Notes: generated by a model not told the origin, from the letters alone. DNA of 64,000 nt from Aestuariibaculum sediminum (GCF_014596945.1 NZ_JACVXB010000006.1:125770-189769), one strand, 5' to 3'. Positions 1 to 9,061 are shown, counted from the first letter of the stretch. A program made the numbers and translations.

Positions 1-1
1 A

Positions 2-283
2 AATGGCTTTATAGAAGATCTACCAGATTTATTTGCCGAAAAGTCAGTACAATTGTATCAGGAGGAAAGTCTTTGGAGAAATAAACAATTAAAGGGTTTC
101 GAAATTATTAAAAAGAGATTTGACGCTGCTAAGCATCAGAAAAATTTATTAGCTGTATTAGTAGAAACCGAAAAGAATCTACCAAATCATCGATTAAATA
201 ATTTCACCGGACAAATGCTTCAGCATCACGCCATGCAAAGCACAAAGTATATGAGTAAGTGGATTGAGGAGAAAAATAAATAA
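2..283 (+). CDS. Probable glycosyltransferase, C-terminal end (5' truncated by window)
   Basis: The reading frame is open from the first bases of the window to the TAA at 281-283, so this is the 3' end of a longer gene whose start lies outside. The visible 93 residues are helical, charged and end in a basic tail with MSKWIEEKNK. From memory, the pattern of an LYxxxxLW helix, then G(F/I)EIIxxRF, then an HHxxxSTKYMSKWIE tail is what flavobacterial GT4-type glycosyltransferases look like at their C-terminus. No catalytic motif is visible because that part is missing, so the family call is a moderate inference. Confidence 0.5.
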   Translation, partial: NGFIEDLPDLFAEKSVQLYQEESLWRNKQLKGFEIIKKRFDAAKHQKNLLAVLVETEKNLPNHRLNNFTGQMLQHHAMQSTKYMSKWIEEKNK

Positions 284-287
284 TTTT

Positions 288-857
288 CTACTTCAAATCA
301 GATAAATCTAACCATTCAAAATTAGATAGTTTTATGCCCACTGTGCAATCGTCCATACAACCATCAGGGATATAATAACAATCTTTAATAATGTCGTTGC
401 TATCGTAATTAAAAACCACCTTATTGTCGGAAGCGTCTACCGAAAGGTACTCCCTTAAACAGGAATCGTAAAGGTTGTCTATAGTTATTGCCGGTGCACC
501 TGATGCATGCGTGTTTAAAGCTGTTTTATTTTCAGTGAAATTCTCTAAAACAATTCTGTTTTCGAAACCCAGATAATGTCCTGTATCTTCATTAAATAAC
601 GAATAAGATTCGTGAACTCTCGAGAAAACTATTCCGTTTATAACCGTAATCGTTGTATTCGTACCTGAACCAAATACAGAGCGGGTACTTATTGTGTATT
701 TATACGAATTGCCATTGGAATCTTTTAAATTATTCCATTGGTCTAAACTTATTCTATAATCGATAAGACTTTCGGCTTTAGTTGCTCGATTACCATCACA
801 ACTTAAATAAATAAAAGCTAAAAGAGATAGCGTGAGGGCAACAAATTTCTTTTTCAT
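288..857 (-). CDS. Exported lipoprotein, paralogue of the next gene (DUF6174-like)
   Basis: I choose the internal ATG at 857 (189 aa), not the upstream one at 944, because it gives a signal peptide beginning MKKKFVAL and ending in a lipobox, LSC, at about residues 17-20. The mature protein holds the pattern LDQWNNLK...YKYTIS...ITVINGIVFSR, then a TIDxLYxxCL helix, and ends with two Cys-containing turns (CYYIPDGCMDDC) before a GIKLSNFEWL tail. It resembles the DUF6174 type of small secreted proteins (short W...Y.YT...V..G.V core), but I am not certain of the family. It follows its paralogue (935-1522) on the same strand and is probably co-transcribed. Function unknown. Confidence 0.7.
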   Translation of the reverse strand: MKKKFVALTLSLLAFIYLSCDGNRATKAESLIDYRISLDQWNNLKDSNGNSYKYTISTRSVFGSGTNTTITVINGIVFSRVHESYSLFNEDTGHYLGFENRIVLENFTENKTALNTHASGAPAITIDNLYDSCLREYLSVDASDNKVVFNYDSNDIIKDCYYIPDGCMDDCTVGIKLSNFEWLDLSDLK

Positions 858-934
858 AAATCCTTTTCTTCTTTGTTTAGGGATCCTAAAAATAAGAAAA
901 AGGTTGCTATTTGTCAAGTTATTCAATTTTAAAC

Positions 935-1522
935 TTATAACCATTTAAAGTTAGTGAGCTTAATACCGGTGTAACAATTGTCTGAGCAAAGGTTAGAGGT
1001 ATAATAACAATTTTTTAAAAGGTTGAGATCGTCAACTTCGAAAACTATATTATTTGTTAATGCATTTACAGTCAAGTATGTGTTTAGGCAAGTGTTATAA
1101 AGTTCGTCTATAGTCAAGGCGGGAGCAGCATAACAATATGAAATCGAATTTAAATCGTCTTCACTGGCTTCACAAGAATGAGAGCCAATATTAGATATGT
1201 CTTCAATAAAAGAAGTTAAAATAATTCGATTTTCATATTTCAAACGGTTATTGTCCTCATCATATAACGTGTACTCTTCATAAACTCTGGAAAATACAAT
1301 TCCTTTTTTAACCGTGATTTTAGTTTGGTTCAAATAACCTAAATTAGTTTTCGAACTTACGGTATACATATAAGAACTGGTATGCGAACGTTTTAGATTT
1401 TGCCAATGATTCAAACTCATTTTAAAATTTGAAAGTAATTCGGTACCGGAAGTGTCCTCAATATCGTTGGAACAATTTAAGAATAAAAGTACGCATGTTA
1501 TTAAAAAGGGTTTCTTAAGCAT
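935..1522 (-). CDS. Exported lipoprotein, paralogue of the previous gene (DUF6174-like)
   Basis: 195 aa with a short signal peptide and lipobox (LNC at about 15-17). It is clearly homologous to the gene at 288-857: both have LxxWxNLK, SYxYT(V/I)S, (I/K)TV..GIVFSRV(Y/H)E, a (L/I)TIDxLYxxCL helix, an N(K/N)(V/I)VF strand, and a terminal CYY...C..(D/N)C motif with GIKL(S/T)NF(K/E)WL. This copy carries an extra Cys-containing insertion around residues 118-130. The two genes probably arose by tandem duplication. Lipoproteins of this kind sit in the outer membrane; the role is unknown. Confidence 0.75.
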   Translation of the reverse strand: MLKKPFLITCVLLFLNCSNDIEDTSGTELLSNFKMSLNHWQNLKRSHTSSYMYTVSSKTNLGYLNQTKITVKKGIVFSRVYEEYTLYDEDNNRLKYENRIILTSFIEDISNIGSHSCEASEDDLNSISYCYAAPALTIDELYNTCLNTYLTVNALTNNIVFEVDDLNLLKNCYYTSNLCSDNCYTGIKLTNFKWL

Positions 1523-1679
1523 TTATAGACGGTTTAAAGTCTGCCAAGGTACGTTTGTGTCTTATTGTTAAAGTCATGAAAGTTTTAATAAAACGTTAAG
1601 AATAGTTTTTTTCAATGTTATTTTACCGTAGCTAATTAGAAGGCTTTTTGCTAGTTTTGCAGCTTTAAATTTCACAAAT

Positions 1680-3317
1680 ATGATTTCAGTTGATGCTTTA
1701 GCGGTAGAGTTTGGAGGAAGCGCTTTATTTAGCGATGTATCTTTTACGATAAATGAAAACGATAAAATTGCTTTAATGGGCAAGAATGGTGCAGGAAAGA
1801 GTACAATGATGAAGATAATAGCCGGCGAACAAAAGGCAACACGTGGTCATGTGCGATTTCCTAAAGACGTTGTTATAGCTTATTTGCCTCAACACTTATT
1901 GACGGAGGATAACTGTACCGTTTTTGAAGAAGCCTCAAAAGCCTTTAAACATATTTTTGAAATGCGCGATGAAATGGATCGCTTAAATAAAGAATTAGAA
2001 ACACGCACCGACTACGAGTCGGATGCGTATATGAATATCATAGAAAAAGTTTCCGATTTAGGAGAGAAGTTCTATGCGCTTGAAGAAATTAATTACGATG
2101 CGGAAGTGGAAAAAGCTTTGCGCGGACTTGGTTTTAAAAGAGAAGATTTTACAAGGCTTACCAGCGAATTTAGTGGAGGATATCGCATGCGTATAGAATT
2201 GGCGAAAATACTGCTACAAAAACCCGATTTAATTTTACTGGATGAACCTACAAACCACATCGATATCGAATCGGTAATTTGGCTGGAAGATTTTTTAATA
2301 AACAAAGCAAAAGCAGTAATGGTTATTTCGCACGATAAAGCCTTTATCGATAATATTACCAATCGTACCATAGAAGTTACTATGGGCCGCATCTACGATT
2401 ATAAAGCGAACTATTCTCATTATTTACAATTACGCGAAGACCGAAGGGCGCATCAATTAAAAGCTTACGAGGAGCAACAAAAGTTTATAGCAGACAATAA
2501 AGCGTTTATTGAGCGATTTAAAGGAACATACTCTAAAACTAATCAAGTTAACTCGCGGGAGCGCATGCTTGAAAAGTTGGAAATTATAGAGGTAGATGAA
2601 GTTGATAATTCGGCCTTAAAATTACGTTTTCCTCCGGCGCCACGATCTGGAGATTATCCGGTAACAGTAAAGGATTTATCAAAATCTTACGACGACCATA
2701 TTGTGTTTAAAAATGCAAGTATGTCTATATCCAGAGGAGAAAAAGTTGCTTTTGTAGGGAGAAATGGAGAAGGTAAATCGACCATGATTAAAGCTATTAT
2801 GGGAGAAATTGATGTAGAAGGTCAATGCGGTTTAGGACATAACGTCAAGGTGGGATATTTTGCGCAAAACCAAGCCTCGTTGTTAGATGAAAACTTAACC
2901 ATTTTTCAAACAGTTGATGAAGTTGCCGAAGGAGATATTCGAACACAAATTAAAAATATATTGGGAGGATTTATGTTTAAAGGCGACGATATCGACAAAA
3001 AGGTAGGCGTGCTTTCAGGTGGCGAAAAAACCCGTTTAGCCATGGTGAAATTGCTTTTAGAGCCTGTAAACCTCCTTATTCTCGATGAGCCAACCAACCA
3101 TTTAGATTTAAAGTCGAAAGATGTATTAAAGGAAGCTTTAAAGAATTTTGATGGAACGCTAATTTTGGTTTCTCACGATCGTGATTTTCTTCAGGGGCTT
3201 TCAAATAAAGTATTCGAATTTAAAGACCAGCGGGTTATTGAACATTTCGAAACGATTGACGATTTCTTAACACGTAATCGCATTGAGAGCTTAAAACAAA
3301 TCGATTTAAAGGTATAA
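1680..3317 (+). CDS. ABC-F family ATPase (ribosome-associated, energy-dependent translation factor type)
   Basis: 545 aa with two ABC ATPase domains and no membrane segments. Domain 1 has Walker A GKNGAGKS at 34-41, the signature FSGGY at 164-168 and Walker B LILLDEP at about 184-190. A charged linker, about residues 240-320, carries the usual ABC-F arginine- and lysine-rich hairpin. Domain 2 has Walker A GRNGEGKS at 360-367, LSGGE at 445-449 and LILDEP at 466-471. ABC-F proteins bind the ribosomal E site and modulate peptide-bond formation or antibiotic release. Length and motifs fit the YbiT/EttA-like housekeeping class more than a resistance protein, but the subfamily cannot be fixed here. 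A -7-like TAGTTTTG lies at 1652-1659. Confidence 0.93.
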   Translation: MISVDALAVEFGGSALFSDVSFTINENDKIALMGKNGAGKSTMMKIIAGEQKATRGHVRFPKDVVIAYLPQHLLTEDNCTVFEEASKAFKHIFEMRDEMDRLNKELETRTDYESDAYMNIIEKVSDLGEKFYALEEINYDAEVEKALRGLGFKREDFTRLTSEFSGGYRMRIELAKILLQKPDLILLDEPTNHIDIESVIWLEDFLINKAKAVMVISHDKAFIDNITNRTIEVTMGRIYDYKANYSHYLQLREDRRAHQLKAYEEQQKFIADNKAFIERFKGTYSKTNQVNSRERMLEKLEIIEVDEVDNSALKLRFPPAPRSGDYPVTVKDLSKSYDDHIVFKNASMSISRGEKVAFVGRNGEGKSTMIKAIMGEIDVEGQCGLGHNVKVGYFAQNQASLLDENLTIFQTVDEVAEGDIRTQIKNILGGFMFKGDDIDKKVGVLSGGEKTRLAMVKLLLEPVNLLILDEPTNHLDLKSKDVLKEALKNFDGTLILVSHDRDFLQGLSNKVFEFKDQRVIEHFETIDDFLTRNRIESLKQIDLKV

Positions 3318-3405
3318 ATCCTGCATCCGTCTAATAAAGAGATGGAAACCATATTTTTATTCTATTTTTAGGGTAAATAATTTAAACACCCTAATAGAAA
3401 GTTTT

Positions 3406-4854
3406 ATGAAGCACCTTTTTTATTGCATTCTGTTTGTTGGATTGTGGTCATGTAAGCAAGCAGAAAATCAACTAGTAAACAAGCAAGAAAAACCTAATGT
3501 GGTCTTGTTTTATTTGGATGATAGTGCTTATGGAGATGTAGCACATAATGGTAATCCTACAATTAAAACACCCAATATTACTAAGCTTAAAGAGAGCGGT
3601 GTTAATTTTACACAGTTTTATGTTTCGGCAGCTGCGTGCTCAGCATCAAGATATTCGTTACTTACAGGGCGGTATCCTGGCAGGTCTGGTTTAGGTTGGT
3701 GGGTTATTTCCCCTGGCACGAAAAGGTATTTACATACAAATGAACTCACCTTAGCCGAAGGTTTAAAATCGGTAGGTTACAAAACAGGTATGTTTGGGAA
3801 GTGGCATTTAGGAACCCCAAACGAAAAGAATAATTTTACACCAGACGCATTACCATTAGCTCATGGTTTCGATGAATGGCTAGGAACTAATGTTTCTCAT
3901 GATTACAATAACGCCATGCTACTAAAAAGTGATCCTAACGGTAACCAGCCAGCGAAGGGATATAGTATAATTGCTAAAAACTTACCTTCTGATACGTTAA
4001 CCTCCCAATCGTTAACCGGAGTGTGTACTAAGGCAGCAGTAGAATTTATACAGAAAAACAAGTCAAATCCATTTTTTGCTTACATACCATATAATATGCC
4101 GCATTTAGGGCTATTTGTAAGTGATAGATTTAAAGGTGTATCACGTAATGGTGAGTTAGGCGATGTCATGGAGGAATTAGACGCTGCTATTGGTGAGGTT
4201 TGCAATGCCCTTGAAAAAGCGGGTGTTCGCGATAACACCATTGTAATTTTTTCTTCAGATAATGGTCCCTGGGTAAAATGGAGTACAGTGGCTGAAAGTG
4301 AGAAGTATGGAGATACACGTTTAAAGGTGGGCTATGCAACACCGTTTCGTGATGGAAAAGGTTCTACTTGGGAGGGCGGCCATCGTGTACCAGGCATTAT
4401 TAGTTGGCCTGCAAAAATTAAGGGCAATAGAAACGAGCAAACGCCCATAACCACTTTAGATATTTTACCAACGATACTTTCAATAGCAGGGGCAGACTTG
4501 CCTAAAGACAGAACTATAGACGGTAGAGATTTAAGTGCATGGTTAACCAATGAATCTACTGATAAAGCACCAGAAGAATTTAAATTCTTCTATTCTTACG
4601 ATGATAATATGCCATCGGCAATACGAAAAAATGCATGGAAATTACATACCCGTATTGGTTCTCAAACAGGTAATAACTATGGTTATGAAGTTTCAAAGGA
4701 AGCTCCTATTTTATTTCAAGTAGAGCAGGATTTAGGTGAGCGTATTGATGTAGCTGAAGAAAAAACAACACTGGTAGGCGAATTACTGACGGAGTTTAAT
4801 GCGTTTGAAGAACAACTAAAATCGGAAGGTAGTTTCTGGGATGATAAGCAGTAG
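3406..4854 (+). CDS. Family S1 sulfatase lipoprotein (formylglycine type)
   Basis: 482 aa. An N-terminal lipobox (L13-W-S-C16) predicts an outer-membrane or periplasmic lipoprotein. The S1 fold is recognised from the metal-binding pair D38-D39 (FYLDDSAYGD), the maturation motif C78-S-A-S-R with the following LLTGR, the GKWHLG motif and the late SSDNGPW metal site. Cys78 would be converted to formylglycine by an anaerobic or FGE-type maturase encoded elsewhere. Enzymes of this family release sulfate from sulfated glycans or arylsulfates, common substrates of marine flavobacteria. No TonB/SusD pair or glycoside hydrolase is adjacent, so the substrate is open. The gene ends just before a strong bidirectional terminator. 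Confidence 0.93.
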   Translation: MKHLFYCILFVGLWSCKQAENQLVNKQEKPNVVLFYLDDSAYGDVAHNGNPTIKTPNITKLKESGVNFTQFYVSAAACSASRYSLLTGRYPGRSGLGWWVISPGTKRYLHTNELTLAEGLKSVGYKTGMFGKWHLGTPNEKNNFTPDALPLAHGFDEWLGTNVSHDYNNAMLLKSDPNGNQPAKGYSIIAKNLPSDTLTSQSLTGVCTKAAVEFIQKNKSNPFFAYIPYNMPHLGLFVSDRFKGVSRNGELGDVMEELDAAIGEVCNALEKAGVRDNTIVIFSSDNGPWVKWSTVAESEKYGDTRLKVGYATPFRDGKGSTWEGGHRVPGIISWPAKIKGNRNEQTPITTLDILPTILSIAGADLPKDRTIDGRDLSAWLTNESTDKAPEEFKFFYSYDDNMPSAIRKNAWKLHTRIGSQTGNNYGYEVSKEAPILFQVEQDLGERIDVAEEKTTLVGELLTEFNAFEEQLKSEGSFWDDKQ

Positions 4855-4887
4855 AAAAAGTTCTCATTAAGTTCAGTATTATTGCAA

Positions 4888-4935
4888 ATAAAAAAAAAAC
4901 CGATTGAAAATTAAAACATTCAGTCGGTTTTTTTA
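4888..4935. terminator. Bidirectional Rho-independent terminator
   Basis: A-tract, stem ACCGATTGAA / TTCAGTCGGT (one G-T pair), T-tract. It lies between the convergent sulfatase and Hsp20 genes and serves both strands. Confidence 0.85.
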
Positions 4936-4952
4936 TGTTATGTAGACGAAAA

Positions 4953-5363
4953 TCAGGCTTTAGATTTATATAAGTCGAAGCTTAATATTTCATTTTTATA
5001 ATCTACATCTATTTCGTTTTTACGAACATCATCAGGTAAGTCGAATTTACGCTTGAATAATGCAGACGGGTAGCAGTAATAATGTTTTGAATCAGAATTT
5101 TTATTCTGATTGTTGCCGTGTCCAATGCGTTCTGTAGTTACAACAAGTTTATCGCCAGAAATATAAAAGTTAAAATCATCTTTTATGTAACCTGGAATTT
5201 TCAATTCGTAATGATAACACGTGGCAGTTTCTTGTACTTTGGTTTCAGGTAACTCAGATACTTTTGCTAATTTCTCTTTTTTTTGTTGAATTTCTAAGTC
5301 TTTTTGTCGCCTGTAATAGGAGGAATGCGAGTGTTTGTTGTCTTCTTTAATTTGTGATAGCAT
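4953..5363 (-). CDS. Small heat-shock protein, Hsp20/alpha-crystallin-like
   Basis: I choose the ATG at 5363 (136 aa, MLSQIKED) because the upstream extension is not protein-like for this family. After a charged, probably coiled N-terminus (residues 1-45) comes a single alpha-crystallin-type beta-sandwich: YHYELKIPGYIKDDFNFYISGDKLVVTTER is read as the core, followed by the strand RKFDLPDDVRKNEIDVDYKNEILSF. This order and the L-P-x-D-V turn match Hsp20 proteins, which hold unfolding proteins without ATP. The usual C-terminal IxI anchor is absent or very short. No stress operator is visible. Confidence 0.75.
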   Translation of the reverse strand: MLSQIKEDNKHSHSSYYRRQKDLEIQQKKEKLAKVSELPETKVQETATCYHYELKIPGYIKDDFNFYISGDKLVVTTERIGHGNNQNKNSDSKHYYCYPSALFKRKFDLPDDVRKNEIDVDYKNEILSFDLYKSKA

Positions 5364-5554
5364 GGTAATGTTATTAGTTTTAGTTTGTTGTAGAAAAAAT
5401 AAAGACATTGCATAAGCTCGTAAGCTTGCATTAGGGAACAATGGTAATTGGTTGGTGTCACAGAAGTGAACTTAAATATAGAAAAAAAATTAACAAAAGT
5501 TAAATTTTTGATGCTAAAACCTTGTTAATTAATAGGATAATGTTTTGTAATCGA

Positions 5555-6247
5555 TTAATCTTGAAGTAGCTCCATAAATGTTTTGATACCTAAAGTTGCA
5601 CTTTCTGGAATAACAGTTAATGTAGCGTGACTATCAATATTTGGTTTTGGGTCAATAAAGTAGGTATGTGTATTTGAGGGGATGTAATGGCGCAAGCCTG
5701 CAGCGGGATAAACTTGCATTGAGGTTCCAATGATAAGTAATATGTCTGCGGTTTCACAAATTTGCATTGCTTTTTCAATCATTGGCACTTCCTCACCAAA
5801 CCAAACTATATGCGGTCGCAACTGATACCCCTTTTTACAAGTATCACCAATTTTAAGGTCTGTCTTCCAAGGTATAATGTCAGAAGCATCATAGGTGCTT
5901 CTTACTTTAAGCAATTCACCATGTAAATGAATCACGTTGCGACTACCAGCTCGTTCATGTAAATCGTCAACATTTTGTGTGATAATAGATACCTGATAAT
6001 ATTTTTCTAAAGCAGCTAATGCCTGATGCGCCGTATTAGGTTCTACTTCAAAAAGTTGTTTTCTACGTTGATTGTAAAAGTTTAAAACTAATTGTGGGTC
6101 AGCTTGAAAACCTTCTGGGGTGGCCACTTGCATAACATCATGTCCTTCCCATAAACCATTTTCGTCTCTAAAGGTTTTTATACCACTTTCGGCGCTCATT
6201 CCGGCCCCTGTAAGAACAACGAGGTGTTTTAACTTTCCTTTTTCCAT
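5555..6247 (-). CDS. cobB: NAD-dependent sirtuin deacylase, class III (SIRT5/CobB-like), zinc-cysteine-poor
   Basis: 230 aa. NAD site GAGMSAESGI at 14-23 with TFRD at 25-28; TQNVDDLH at 90-97; catalytic H109 in HLHGE; RPHIVWFGE at 144-152; late GTSMQVYPAA. Tyr58 and Arg61 (Y-x-x-R) form the acyl-pocket pair known from SIRT5-type desuccinylases, so removal of acidic acyl groups from lysine is likely. The structural zinc tetrad of typical sirtuins is missing: between 112 and 150 only Cys137 remains. It overlaps the 3' end of the upstream gene (6229-7455) by 19 bases, so the two are translationally linked. Confidence 0.92.
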   Translation of the reverse strand: MEKGKLKHLVVLTGAGMSAESGIKTFRDENGLWEGHDVMQVATPEGFQADPQLVLNFYNQRRKQLFEVEPNTAHQALAALEKYYQVSIITQNVDDLHERAGSRNVIHLHGELLKVRSTYDASDIIPWKTDLKIGDTCKKGYQLRPHIVWFGEEVPMIEKAMQICETADILLIIGTSMQVYPAAGLRHYIPSNTHTYFIDPKPNIDSHATLTVIPESATLGIKTFMELLQD

Positions 6248-7455
6248 GTTTTATAAGGATTTGATTGAACTAATCCGCTCAATTCATTTTGCCCCTCTTC
6301 ATCCAAGGATTCTATAAAATCTATCATTTCATTTTTATCGTAACCATCTTCAATTAATTGATTTAAAAAAGATGCGCAGGTATCATAATCCTGTAACAGA
6401 GCTAAACATACCAAATAGCTGGCATGACCTTGAAAGAAATCGGCATAATTATCTGATATAAATTTGTAGAGGGGTAGTGCAGCACTATAATTTTCTCTTT
6501 CTAATTCGATATTACCTTTCATTAAATTTAAAAAGTCATCTTCGGTATCTGATTGCAATTTTTCTAACAAATTAAGAGCTTGGTCATAGGATTTGTTTAG
6601 TATATGATAATCAATTTGCGTTAGGTATAGCGTTGGGTCGTTGGGATACTGGTCTATAATTTGCTTGGTTGCTGCTTTATACTCTTCATTTCCAATTTTA
6701 GAGGCACACATACTTTTTATAATCAATAGATATTTGTCGTTACCTAATTCACCTTCTATTGAGTTTAAAGTTTTGTAAGCGTTTGCATAATCTTGGTTAT
6801 TGTATTTATTGACGCCATCGGCTAATTTGATAAAGTTTTTGGTTGTAGCGTCGTCAAAAATATTTAGAAGGCTTTCTTTTGGTAAACTATATAAGAATAA
6901 TTTGTTAAAGGTTTTGGTGAGTGTTTCGCCCGAAAGAAATACGTAAATATCGTTAAAGACGAGCTCGTTGTCCTTTTTAGCAATCGTATATTCGTGATAA
7001 TTCACGCCAGATTCAGGCGTGTATAGCCGGAATAGCATGTAATAGGTTTGTACATCGCTGTAATAGCCGTAATTTAAAAAGTTATAATAACCGCCATTTT
7101 CAACCTCAGACATAATTTTTTCGGGTAAAAAGGTTAATTTACTTTTTATGCTTTTAGCGAAATCTTGTTTATAATTTTCCTGCGATTCGGGTGTTTTTAC
7201 GCTGGTAATGGCCGTATTTATAAAATGGTTTTTATCGAAGTGTTCCATAAAGGCATTAACATCACTACTGTTGATAGCTTCTTCAATACTATAACCTAAA
7301 TCTACAACTAAGCTGTCGTTTTCGGCATTGTTAAAAAGGTGATTACTATCTTTAATTTGTTGGGCTTTCCTTCCTGTGCGAGAGGTTTGTGAAAAGGAAA
7401 TGAGATGAAAACTTAGAAATACGATAATTGCTAGTTTGAAATTTTGCGGGGTCAT
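6229..7455 (-). CDS. Secreted TPR-like repeat protein
   Basis: I choose the ATG at 7455 (408 aa); earlier codons would run into the divergent trmH gene. Residues 1-22 form a signal peptide ending near SFS-QTS. The N-terminal half is alpha/beta with a YSIEEAINSSDVNAFMEHFD region that looks like a DUF-type stalk. The C-terminal half has helix pairs spaced about 34 residues (NNQDYANAYKTL, NEEYKAATKQI, KSYDQALNLLEKL, ENYSAALPLYKFI, DYDTCASFLNQL), which reads as tetratricopeptide repeats. It probably works in the periplasm as a scaffold. It is transcribed just ahead of the sirtuin. Confidence 0.75.
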   Translation of the reverse strand: MTPQNFKLAIIVFLSFHLISFSQTSRTGRKAQQIKDSNHLFNNAENDSLVVDLGYSIEEAINSSDVNAFMEHFDKNHFINTAITSVKTPESQENYKQDFAKSIKSKLTFLPEKIMSEVENGGYYNFLNYGYYSDVQTYYMLFRLYTPESGVNYHEYTIAKKDNELVFNDIYVFLSGETLTKTFNKLFLYSLPKESLLNIFDDATTKNFIKLADGVNKYNNQDYANAYKTLNSIEGELGNDKYLLIIKSMCASKIGNEEYKAATKQIIDQYPNDPTLYLTQIDYHILNKSYDQALNLLEKLQSDTEDDFLNLMKGNIELERENYSAALPLYKFISDNYADFFQGHASYLVCLALLQDYDTCASFLNQLIEDGYDKNEMIDFIESLDEEGQNELSGLVQSNPYKTWKKES

Positions 7456-7493
7456 AAGTAAATTAATAGATTCGTATAAATATAATTGTTTTA

Positions 7494-8147
7494 ATGATAG
7501 ACCAAAAACTTTTAGAATATTTAGAAGGTTATTTAACCGAATCGCGTCGTGAAAAATTTCGTCAGGTTTTGGCCCAGCGTACAAAGCATTTTACCGTAGC
7601 TACCGAGGATGTGTATCAGCTGCATAATACAAGTGCCGTAATACGAAGTTGTGATGTGTTTGGTATTCAGGAAGTACATATTGTAGAAGAGCGAAACTCT
7701 AAGCGCATAGATCGCGAAATTGCTATGGGAGCCCAAAAATGGGTGGACCTCAATAGATATCATACCGTTAAAGACTGTATAGGTAGCTTAAAGCAAAGCG
7801 GGTATCAAATAGTAGCCACAAGTCCACATGCCAGCGATTGCAATTTGCAGGATTTCGATGTAAGTAAAAAATCTTGTTTTTTCTTTGGTAGAGAAACCGA
7901 AGGCTTGTCGGATGAAGTTTTAAATGCGGCTGATTGCTATTTAAAAATCCCTATGTACGGTTTTACTGAAAGTTTAAATATTTCGGTAAGTGCAGCAATA
8001 ATATTGCAACAAGTGACATATAATTTAAAACAGAGCGATTTAAACTGGCGACTAACCCCAGAGGAGCAACTTGAAAAACGTTTAGACTGGGTTAAAAAAA
8101 CAATTAAAAGTTACGACGATATTGTTGCGCATTATTACGCCAATTAA
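7494..8147 (+). CDS. trmH: tRNA (guanosine-18-2'-O)-methyltransferase TrmH (SPOUT)
   Basis: 217 aa. TrmH methylates the 2'-OH of G18 in the D-loop of tRNA with S-adenosylmethionine. The SPOUT motifs are visible: motif 1 LHNTSAVIRSCDVFG (about 43-57), motif 2 FFFGRETEGLSDEV (about 129-142), and motif 3 IPMYGFTESLNISVSAA (about 152-168), which forms the trefoil knot. The N-terminal segment TRKHFTVATEDVYQ-like and the C-terminal TPEEQLEKRLDWVKK match TrmH proper and not RlmB. It diverges from the TPR protein across 38 bases, and its stop overlaps the convergent 8144-8926 gene by 4 bases. Confidence 0.93.
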   Translation: MIDQKLLEYLEGYLTESRREKFRQVLAQRTKHFTVATEDVYQLHNTSAVIRSCDVFGIQEVHIVEERNSKRIDREIAMGAQKWVDLNRYHTVKDCIGSLKQSGYQIVATSPHASDCNLQDFDVSKKSCFFFGRETEGLSDEVLNAADCYLKIPMYGFTESLNISVSAAIILQQVTYNLKQSDLNWRLTPEEQLEKRLDWVKKTIKSYDDIVAHYYAN

Positions 8148-8902
8148 TCAGTGTTAAAGTGGTTAACGTCTTTTGTGTTTGGTTCATTAAACACCCTGCT
8201 AAATTTAACTAAAGAATCCAGTAGAATCATATGATTTTCTTTAGAAAGTAGTTTGGCATTCAATTGTTTGGATCCGCAGAAGTCAAAAAATAAAGGAATA
8301 TCTTTTGTTTTAATGTCTAGATTTTCTCTTAATAAGGTTTCAGTAAATAAATTATTTTTATTGAATAAGGCATAGTAACCCTTGTAGTCTATTGGTTCTG
8401 GTGGTTTTACTTTTTCTCTCTTTTTAATTTTAAATAGACTTCTAATAAGGTCGGGCAATAAAGTTAAGTCGCCCCTTGGGTTTGGTGGCGGACTATATAA
8501 ATAGGGCCTGTTTTTCATATCATTTAATAATTGTTCTCCCAAATTCGAAGAATATACTTTTGCATTAAATGTTTTTGCCTTAGGACTGTTTGTAATGTTA
8601 ACCGCATTTAATTTATTAATGTTAATCTTGAGCTCAATGACATTTGTATCCTTAAAATGATTTTCTTTTACCACTAGTTTTTGGTGTTCGTAAAATTCAG
8701 AAGAAAATAAAAGCGTATCGTTAATGGATGCCCATATAGAAAATTCTCCATTTTCGGAAGTGTAAGTGTAATCTTTTGATGTTACATTGAATACCCCAAT
8801 ATTTTTGGCCACGGATTTATAATCGTAAACAATGCCTTTAAGGGTTTGCCCTGTTAAACACGCAGGAAATAATAAAAGTATCATTAGTTTTTGAAAACTC
8901 AT
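8144..8902 (-). CDS. Exported carboxypeptidase-regulatory-like domain protein
   Basis: Three in-frame ATGs are possible (8926, 8908, 8902). The last gives MSFQKLMILLLF, a compact signal peptide ending near LTGQ, so I use it. The mature N-terminus (TLKGIVYDYKSVAKNIGVFNVTSKDYTYTSENGEFSI to DTLLFSS) is the flavobacterial CarboxypepD_reg-like beta-sandwich fold. The rest (a helical, Lys/Pro-rich tail about residues 105-252) matches nothing I know. It is a distant paralogue of the gene at 9062-9826 upstream on the same strand. Such proteins often accompany TonB receptors, but none is adjacent. Function unknown. Confidence 0.75.
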   Translation of the reverse strand: MSFQKLMILLLFPACLTGQTLKGIVYDYKSVAKNIGVFNVTSKDYTYTSENGEFSIWASINDTLLFSSEFYEHQKLVVKENHFKDTNVIELKININKLNAVNITNSPKAKTFNAKVYSSNLGEQLLNDMKNRPYLYSPPPNPRGDLTLLPDLIRSLFKIKKREKVKPPEPIDYKGYYALFNKNNLFTETLLRENLDIKTKDIPLFFDFCGSKQLNAKLLSKENHMILLDSLVKFSRVFNEPNTKDVNHFNTD

Positions 8903-9012
8903 AAACATGGTTGTTAGTTTAATCATGTTTAAATTAGTTTACTAGGATGTAAGAAAAGTATATTTTATGAAAGTTTAACGTGGTAATTAACAGTTTTTAA
9001 GATGTAATAAAT

Positions 9013-9043
9013 AAAAAAAGGAAGCACATGGCTTCCTTTTTTA
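9013..9043 (-). terminator. Rho-independent terminator
   Basis: Stem AAGGAAGC / GCTTCCTT with loop ACATG, flanked by A and T tracts. It lies just downstream of the minus-strand gene 9062-9826 and separates it from 8144-8902. Confidence 0.8.
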
Positions 9044-9061
9044 TAAAAGTATTATTAAGGC

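Noticed and set aside
3318-3405. Riboswitch or leader before the sulfatase
   Set aside because: Only AT-rich DNA with no stable pairing or known motif.
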